A DNA stretch of 15,624 nucleotides from Caldifarciminota bacterium (lineage in GTDB: Bacteria; Hydrothermota; Tepidihabitantia; Tepidihabitantales; Tepidihabitantaceae): the NCBI GenBank assembly GCA_016935295.1, contig JAFGRF010000342.1, positions 1 to 15,624 of the forward strand, written 5' to 3'. Numbering within the stretch: the first letter of the stretch is position 1; every line of letters starts with the position of its first letter. Under the pieces are notes generated by a model. The model saw only the letters and a list, made by a program, of their open reading frames with translations, made no database searches and was not told the origin of the DNA. Positions 7,469 through 11,884 of this stretch are shown one piece after another. Made by a program: the position numbers and the translations under genes.

Positions 7469-8110
7469 TTACTCCGTGGAGTCGTGCGGGACCTTGAATG
7501 CCACGAGTTCGGCCAGCTTGAGCAGCTCACACCGCTTGCCGTTCTTGTCGGTCCAAACCGCGCGGTTCTCCCACTTGACCGCGCCGACTTCTGGTGCCAG
7601 CCACTGAATCATGCTCCAGCCAGTCCGAGTGCTCTTCACCGCAACCGCGTAGCAATCGGGAAAGGTGCCCGCATCGACCCTGACCGTCTCTTGCGCGACG
7701 ACCTCCATCACTTCCCCCTGGGCCTGGGTGTCGTACCACTTCAGCCCCTTCACCAGCGGCAGCGCGAGATACAGGATCTCGGCCGGTGGTTTGTCTGCGT
7801 TCGTTGGCATGAGTTGGATGATGCCATCGTCGCCCTTGCGAAAGAAGGAGTAGGCTGGACGACCGGAATCCCGCGGCGACTCCACGACCCAGCACTTGCC
7901 CATACCGGGGACTTCCTTGAAACCATGCACTACCTCGACAATCCTCACCTCGGTGGTCTCGGTCGTGTCGGCGCCCCGGACCACTTGGGTGTACACCCGC
8001 ATCGTCCGCTGCTGCCCGGCCTTCAACGGGAAGTAGTCCGCGGGAACCTGCCGGCCACAGGCCAGCAGCAGGGCAAGTCCAAGTCCAAAGACCATCAGTC
8101 TGCTCGTCAT
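7469..8110 (-). CDS. Putative lipoprotein of unknown function
   Basis: The 213-residue product has a short n-region with Arg4, a hydrophobic stretch and a lipobox LLAC with Cys18 as the lipidation site (residues 15-18), followed by Gly at +2, so it is probably an exported, lipid-anchored protein. The mature part is soluble, rich in beta-strand-like alternation (for example TTEVRIVEVVHGFKEV and KCWVVESPR), and has no catalytic motif that I recognise. It begins DYFPLKAGQQRTMRVY, a pattern seen in uncharacterised exported proteins of several candidate phyla. A promoter lies directly before the start. The TMTC-like gene follows 43 bases downstream, suggesting an envelope-related pair. Confidence 0.8.
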   Translation of the reverse strand: MTSRLMVFGLGLALLLACGRQVPADYFPLKAGQQRTMRVYTQVVRGADTTETTEVRIVEVVHGFKEVPGMGKCWVVESPRDSGRPAYSFFRKGDDGIIQLMPTNADKPPAEILYLALPLVKGLKWYDTQAQGEVMEVVAQETVRVDAGTFPDCYAVAVKSTRTGWSMIQWLAPEVGAVKWENRAVWTDKNGKRCELLKLAELVAFKVPHDSTE

Positions 8111-8119
8111 CGCTCCTCA

Positions 8120-8147
8120 AGCCTAGATTGAACTCCGCTCCTGTCAA
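8120..8147 (-). promoter_or_regulatory. Promoter of the lipoprotein/TMTC-like gene pair
   Basis: On the minus strand TTGACA (8147-8142) is followed after 16 bp by TAGGCT (8125-8120). The predicted start of transcription, about 8113, is only 2-4 bases before the ATG at 8110. A GAGGAG stretch sits between the -10 box and the ATG but would be mostly untranscribed and is too close to the ATG to be a normal Shine-Dalgarno site. Confidence 0.6.
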
Positions 8148-8390
8148 GCACCGCGATACGCCGGGCAACCTGTCCGAACAAGCAGGTGTCGGTACACCCG
8201 AAAATGGCGCGGCCTCGACTGCGGTCAGGGATGCTCTCAGCCCGCCCCCCCCCCAACGGACGAACCGCAATCCTGCGACGAAGGACGGCCCGCGCCCAAC
8301 GCAGGACGTAGAGATCCCCGGAAACCTATGAGGCGGACCGGAGGGGGACTTCGGCGAGTTCTCAGTCCGGATATCGGACGTTGGCTCGTG
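8148..8390. other. Spacer between divergent genes; no gene recognised
   Basis: Between the divergent promoters at 8120-8147 and 8391-8419 there are about 240 bases with no convincing gene. The region holds a run of ten C (8245-8254). Small open frames on both strands show no family signal, no ribosome-binding site and skewed Arg/Pro/Ser-rich translations. No heptamer repeats like those further right were seen. Confidence 0.5.
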
Positions 8391-8419
8391 TTGACAGCGA
8401 AGAACCTCAGGTCTATCAT
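8391..8419 (+). promoter_or_regulatory. Sigma-70-type promoter predicting a leaderless mRNA
   Basis: TTGACA (8391-8396), a 17-bp spacer and TATCAT (8414-8419) form a near-consensus promoter. The expected start of transcription, 6-7 bases after the -10 box, falls on or next to the ATG at 8425, and there is no room for a Shine-Dalgarno site. The mRNA is therefore predicted to be leaderless. Confidence 0.7.
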
Positions 8420-8424
8420 GTGCC

Positions 8425-8859
8425 ATGGCGGCGAGGCCCGAAGAGGAACAGACCGAGCATGACCTAGTGATAGAGGCGACTGTCGCGCAGTTCGGAGGCA
8501 GCGCCAAATATACGCTTCACTCCAATCCGGGTACCGAAAAGAACGTAGCCGTCGGCCACCAGTACCCGGACATCATAGTCACCGAAAGAGGATCCTCCAA
8601 GGTGAAGTGTGTCATCGAGGTCGAAACTACCGACACTGTCGGCGATCAGGAACTACCTCACTGGCGCGCCCTCTCACATCTGGGCCCGCCTCTGTACCTG
8701 CTCACACCTTACGCAGCAACGGCGGATGCCGAGCGTTTGACCGGCGAGGCCGGCATCAAGTGCCACCACGGGTACTACCACAAGGACGAACTGGGACGCT
8801 TCCGGGTGGTGCTGAGAAAGGAGATGGGCACACACTCCGCACACGCTCCGGCCCGGTAG
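8425..8859 (+). CDS. Small protein, possible PD-(D/E)XK nuclease-fold
   Basis: The 144-residue product has a short charged N-terminus, then DLVIEATVAQFGG, NVAVGHQYPDIIVTERGSSKVKCVIEVETTDTV and a region LYLLTPYAATADAERL. The spacing of Pro48-Asp49 on one predicted strand and Glu65-x-Glu67 at the end of the next resembles a PD-(D/E)XK active site, with Glu in place of the usual Lys; ExE variants exist in restriction-like proteins. This is a pattern match by eye, not a firm family assignment. The gene stands alone between a divergent lipoprotein gene and miaB, each with its own promoter. No methyltransferase or antitoxin partner is present, so a restriction or toxin role has no support here. Confidence 0.6.
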   Translation: MAARPEEEQTEHDLVIEATVAQFGGSAKYTLHSNPGTEKNVAVGHQYPDIIVTERGSSKVKCVIEVETTDTVGDQELPHWRALSHLGPPLYLLTPYAATADAERLTGEAGIKCHHGYYHKDELGRFRVVLRKEMGTHSAHAPAR

Positions 8860-8907
8860 CCCGGCCGAATCCGTCTTTCCGCACTTCACCTCCGGCTCGT
8901 CTATTGC

Positions 8908-8934
8908 TTGACAATCCGCCATACCGGATAGAAT
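8908..8934 (+). promoter_or_regulatory. miaB promoter
   Basis: TTGACA (8908-8913) is followed after 15 bp by TAGAAT (8929-8934). The spacing is slightly short, but both hexamers are good. Transcription would begin about 8940-8942, two to four bases before the TTG start codon, predicting a nearly leaderless message. Confidence 0.55.
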
Positions 8935-8943
8935 CTCGATACG

Positions 8944-10290
8944 TTGCCCAAGTACTACCTGCAGACATACGGATGCCAGATGAACGTCTGGGAATCCGGC
9001 ATTGTGCGCCGGGTGCTCGCTGACGCCGGATTTGCCGAGACCGGGGACGAGCGGGATGCCGACGTGCTGCTGATGATGACCTGTTCTGTACGCAGCCACG
9101 CCGAGCAGCGGGCTCTGGGCCGGCTGGGTACGTTCCGGTCGCTTCGCTCCGAGCGCCCCGGCCGGATCGTCGGCGTCCTCGGCTGCATGGCCCAACGGTT
9201 AGCGCGGAGCCTGGTCAGCGACCATCGTGCCGACATCGTGGTCGGACCGGACGAATACCTGCGCCTGCCCGAGTTGATAGCAGACGTTCGGGCCGGCACG
9301 TCCGGCCTCGTCGCCACCCGCCAGACAAGCGAGTGCTACGATTCGGTGCTGCCTGCGCGCGGGCTCTCCCCAAGCGAAGCAAGTTCCCGAAGCGCCGTGT
9401 CCGCATTCGTCACGGTCATGCGCGGCTGCGACAACTTCTGCACGTACTGCATCGTTCCCCACGTGAAGGGCCGCGAGCGCTCCCGGCCCCTGGCGGGCAT
9501 CGTGTCCGAGGCCGAACGCCACGTCGCCGGCGGTGCGAAGGACATCACACTTCTCGGACAGAACGTACTCGCCTGGCGCGACGGCCGCCGCCGTTTCCCG
9601 GAACTGCTGGGAACGGTTGCCGCTGCCCTGCCGCACGTGCGTATCCGCTTCCTCACCTCGCACCCGCGCGATCTCGATGCCGAGCTGCTCGAGGCCATGC
9701 GCCGACCCAACGTCTGCCCGAGCATACACCTGCCGGTGCAATCCGGCTCCGACCAGGTCCTTGCGCGCATGAACCGCGGCTACACCCGCGAGAAATACCT
9801 GGCCAAGATCGCGCTCTGTCGCCGGTACCTGCCTGAGGTTTCGCTGACGACCGACATACTGGTTGGATTCCCGTCCGAGACCGAGGCCGATTTCAAATCC
9901 ACGCTCGACCTTGTCGAGCAGGTGCGGTTCGACTACGCCTACATGTTCCGCTTCTCGTTCCGGCCCGGTACCGGCGCCGAGAAAATCGAACCCAAAGTCT
10001 CCGAGGCCGACGCCGGCCGACGCCTGTCGCGGCTCATCGAGGTACAGAACCGCATCACCGCCGAGCGCAACCGGGAGCTCCTTGGCAGGACACTCATGCT
10101 ATTGATAGAAGGCCCGAGCCCGCGTGACTCGGGCTGGCTTGGCCGTACCGTCACCAACAAAGTCGTCATAGTCAAGGGCGACTGCGCGCCCGGCGATCTG
10201 GTCCGCTGCCGGGTCGAACGAATCAACGGCTGGACCCCGGTAGCCGAAATCCCGGCCCGGGCTGCCGCAGCATGCTCAGGGAAGGCATGA
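8944..10290 (+). CDS. miaB: tRNA-2-methylthio-N6-dimethylallyladenosine synthase MiaB
   Basis: MiaB is a radical-SAM enzyme with two [4Fe-4S] clusters that adds a methylthio group to i6A37 of tRNAs reading UNN codons. The 448-residue product has the UPF0004 domain with its three cysteines (Cys11 in YGCQMN, Cys47 in MTCSVRSHAEQR, Cys81 in GCMAQR), the radical-SAM triad CDNFCTYC (Cys162, 166, 169) followed by IVPHVKGRERSR, and a C-terminal TRAM domain (about 375-440). MTCSVR plus HAEQR favours MiaB over MtaB or RimO. The start is the TTG at 8944: it is the only plausible initiator between the in-frame TAG at 8929 and the essential Cys11. No Shine-Dalgarno site is visible. Confidence 0.95.
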   Translation: MPKYYLQTYGCQMNVWESGIVRRVLADAGFAETGDERDADVLLMMTCSVRSHAEQRALGRLGTFRSLRSERPGRIVGVLGCMAQRLARSLVSDHRADIVVGPDEYLRLPELIADVRAGTSGLVATRQTSECYDSVLPARGLSPSEASSRSAVSAFVTVMRGCDNFCTYCIVPHVKGRERSRPLAGIVSEAERHVAGGAKDITLLGQNVLAWRDGRRRFPELLGTVAAALPHVRIRFLTSHPRDLDAELLEAMRRPNVCPSIHLPVQSGSDQVLARMNRGYTREKYLAKIALCRRYLPEVSLTTDILVGFPSETEADFKSTLDLVEQVRFDYAYMFRFSFRPGTGAEKIEPKVSEADAGRRLSRLIEVQNRITAERNRELLGRTLMLLIEGPSPRDSGWLGRTVTNKVVIVKGDCAPGDLVRCRVERINGWTPVAEIPARAAAACSGKA

Positions 10291-10364
10291 AATCGGAAAT
10301 CCTGAACCCGGAAAGCCGGAGTCCGGGAGCATTCCGTTCATCCCTCCGACTTCATCCCTTTGGC
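10289..10364. repeat. Heptamer-period repeats filling the miaB-lapA spacer
   Basis: Starting at the miaB stop codon, the spacer reads as degenerate 7-base units: GAAATCG, GAAATCC, TGAACCC, GGAAAGC, CGGAGTC, CGGGAGC (10289-10330). A second block is a 14-base near-duplication, TTCATCCCTCCGAC and TTCATCCCTTTGGC (10337-10364), which is itself two heptamer pairs. Only the lapA ribosome-binding region follows. Confidence 0.6.
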
Positions 10365-10373
10365 CATTTGCCT

Positions 10374-10379
10374 AGGAGG
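10374..10379 (+). promoter_or_regulatory. Strong Shine-Dalgarno site for the lapA-like gene
   Basis: AGGAGG lies 5 bases before the GTG at 10385. It is the clearest ribosome-binding site in the right half of the window and decides the GTG start. Its presence contrasts with the leaderless-type starts of the neighbouring single genes. Confidence 0.8.
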
Positions 10380-10384
10380 ATCCT

Positions 10385-10726
10385 GTGGTTATCTTTCGCG
10401 TAGTCCTCGTTCTGCTGGCTTTCCTCGTGGTGCTGGTGCTCGCCATCACCAACTCCAGCACCACGACCACCGCGGTGGTCTTCACCAAGACCTACTACGA
10501 CGTGCCGGTCGCGTTTGTCATGCTCTACTCGTTCGCGTTCGGCGCCCTCTGCGTGGGGATTTTCGCGGTAGTATCGGAAATCCAGCTCCGCTCGCGCCTC
10601 TACCGCCAGAGAAAGACCCAGGATGCCCTGATGGAGGAACTGCGTGCCCTGCGCAATGCGCCGCTGGAGGGCGAGTATCCGCCCAAACCGGAGCACTCGG
10701 AACCGCCGGAGGGAGGTAGCCAATGA
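10385..10726 (+). CDS. LapA-like (DUF1049) inner-membrane protein
   Basis: The 113-residue product has two membrane segments (about residues 2-22 and 41-63), an Asn23 plus AVVFT segment between them like the N-x(n)-V-x-F part of LapA, and then a basic, helical coiled-coil tail (about 65-95: RSRLYRQRKTQDALMEELRALRN) and a Pro/Glu-rich end. This is the layout of LapA/DUF1049 proteins. In E. coli, LapA with LapB helps control LpxC proteolysis by FtsH and hence LPS synthesis. The next gene is a LapB-like TPR protein and overlaps by 4 bases (ATGA), so the pairing itself supports the call. The LPS role here is inferred from E. coli. Confidence 0.8.
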   Translation: MVIFRVVLVLLAFLVVLVLAITNSSTTTTAVVFTKTYYDVPVAFVMLYSFAFGALCVGIFAVVSEIQLRSRLYRQRKTQDALMEELRALRNAPLEGEYPPKPEHSEPPEGGSQ

Positions 10727-11775
10727 CCTGGCTCATACTGGTAATCATCGCGATGCTCGTGGTCGCGCTCTACCCGGTCGTCCGCGACTTCCTGCGCAAA
10801 CGCCGCACCGCTGTCCCGGCCTATGTCGAAGGCCTGCAAGCCGCGCTTGACGGCCGCACCGCCGACGCGGTCGCCCGGTTCAGAGAGGCGGTCAGCGACG
10901 ACTCCGAGAATGTGGACGCGTACATTCGGCTCGGCGACCTCTTCATGCAGCAGGGCGAGGTCGAACGCGCGCTCAAGGTCCACGAGAACCTCTCCCTGCG
11001 CCGCAACCTGGACAAGCGCGACGAAAAGAAAGTACTCGAGGCACTGGTCCGCGACTACGTGCAGACCGACCGCAAGGTCAAGGCGATATCGCTGCTCGAG
11101 GAACTGGTGCACCTGGACAAGTCCGACGCGGCCAAGGCCGAGAAGCTGGCTGAGCTCTACATCGATACCGGCGCCTGGGATAAGTGCGAAGAGCAGCTCA
11201 AAGAGCTGGCCCGGCACAGCTCCCAGCGCCAACGTGCGGCCCGGCTCTACGCCGAGTACGGACGCGCCCATCCGCGCGACAACCCGGGAGCGGCTCTGGC
11301 CGCGTTCGAGACAGCACTCAAGCTTGACCCGAACTCCGTACAGGCCCGGCTCTACCTCGGGGACCATCACTTTGCCCAGGGCGACACCAATGCGGCTATT
11401 GAAACTTGGAACGAGGTCCTCGACCTGGCTCCGGACAAGAACTCACTTGTCCGGGACCGGCTCGAACGCGCCTACTTCGACACGGGCAAGTTCGAAGACA
11501 TCACCACACTCTACGAAAGGCTGCTGCGCAAGGTGCCGGACGATTCCGGCCTGGTCGTGGCGCTGGCCGAGATCTACCAGAAGAAAGAGGACCTCTCCTC
11601 GGCCGTTCGTCTGCTCGAGCGGGTAGGCGACCGCCACAGGGGTGACGTCCTCCCCCGCGTGACGCTGGCAGCGATGTACCTTGAGCGGGCAGAGTACGAC
11701 CGCGCCCGGCGCGTCCTCGCCGAGGTCATGTCCGCGCTCCAGTCCGAGTCCGCCGGGCCCGGCAAAGCCGCCTGA
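10723..11775 (+). CDS. LapB-like TPR protein lacking the rubredoxin domain
   Basis: The 350-residue product has one N-terminal membrane anchor (residues 2-20), a basic junction (RDFLRKRR) and then about eight TPR-type helix pairs to the C-terminus. YIRLGDLFMQQGEVERALKVHENL (about 67-90) aligns well with LapB/YciM of E. coli (LGNLFRSRGEVDRAIRIHQTL), and RRNLDKRDEKKVLEALVRDYVQTDR continues that similarity. E. coli LapB ends in a rubredoxin-type metal-binding domain with two CxxC pairs; this protein has no such pairs and ends after the last TPR with a short Ser/Pro tail. It is translationally coupled to the lapA-like gene with GGGAGG upstream. The gene name is withheld because the metal domain is missing. 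Confidence 0.8.
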   Translation: MTWLILVIIAMLVVALYPVVRDFLRKRRTAVPAYVEGLQAALDGRTADAVARFREAVSDDSENVDAYIRLGDLFMQQGEVERALKVHENLSLRRNLDKRDEKKVLEALVRDYVQTDRKVKAISLLEELVHLDKSDAAKAEKLAELYIDTGAWDKCEEQLKELARHSSQRQRAARLYAEYGRAHPRDNPGAALAAFETALKLDPNSVQARLYLGDHHFAQGDTNAAIETWNEVLDLAPDKNSLVRDRLERAYFDTGKFEDITTLYERLLRKVPDDSGLVVALAEIYQKKEDLSSAVRLLERVGDRHRGDVLPRVTLAAMYLERAEYDRARRVLAEVMSALQSESAGPGKAA

Positions 11776-11796
11776 GGCCGCCCCTCCCGGCGAGTC

Positions 11797-11877
11797 GGAA
11801 GTTGCAGGAAGCGGGTAGTAGAAGCAGGATGTTGGTTTCACTATTCTCCATTCTCCATTCACCATTCACCATTCCCC
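11797..11877. repeat. Heptamer-period repeats filling the lapB-mutS spacer
   Basis: Two blocks are seen. The first is degenerate: GGAAGTT, GCAGGAA, GCGGGTA, GTAGAAG, CAGGATG (11797-11831). The second is clear: ATTCTCC, ATTCTCC, ATTCACC, ATTCACC, ATTCCCC (11843-11877), five 7-base units in perfect register ending 7 bases before the mutS ATG. No promoter or Shine-Dalgarno site for mutS is recognisable. Confidence 0.75.
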
Positions 11878-11884
11878 TGACCTC

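Noticed and set aside
5770..7530. Longer TMTC-like protein starting at 7530
   Set aside because: The first 35 residues overlap the coding end of the lipoprotein gene in another frame and look like non-coding translation.
8245..8254. Run of ten C as a phase-variation tract
   Set aside because: It lies in a spacer more than 90 bases from either start codon and outside both promoters, so slippage would not alter a reading frame or promoter spacing.
8237..8419. 60-residue minus-strand frame before the divergent promoter
   Set aside because: It has no family signal and no ribosome-binding site, it overlaps the plus-strand promoter, and its composition is Arg/Pro/Ser-rich.
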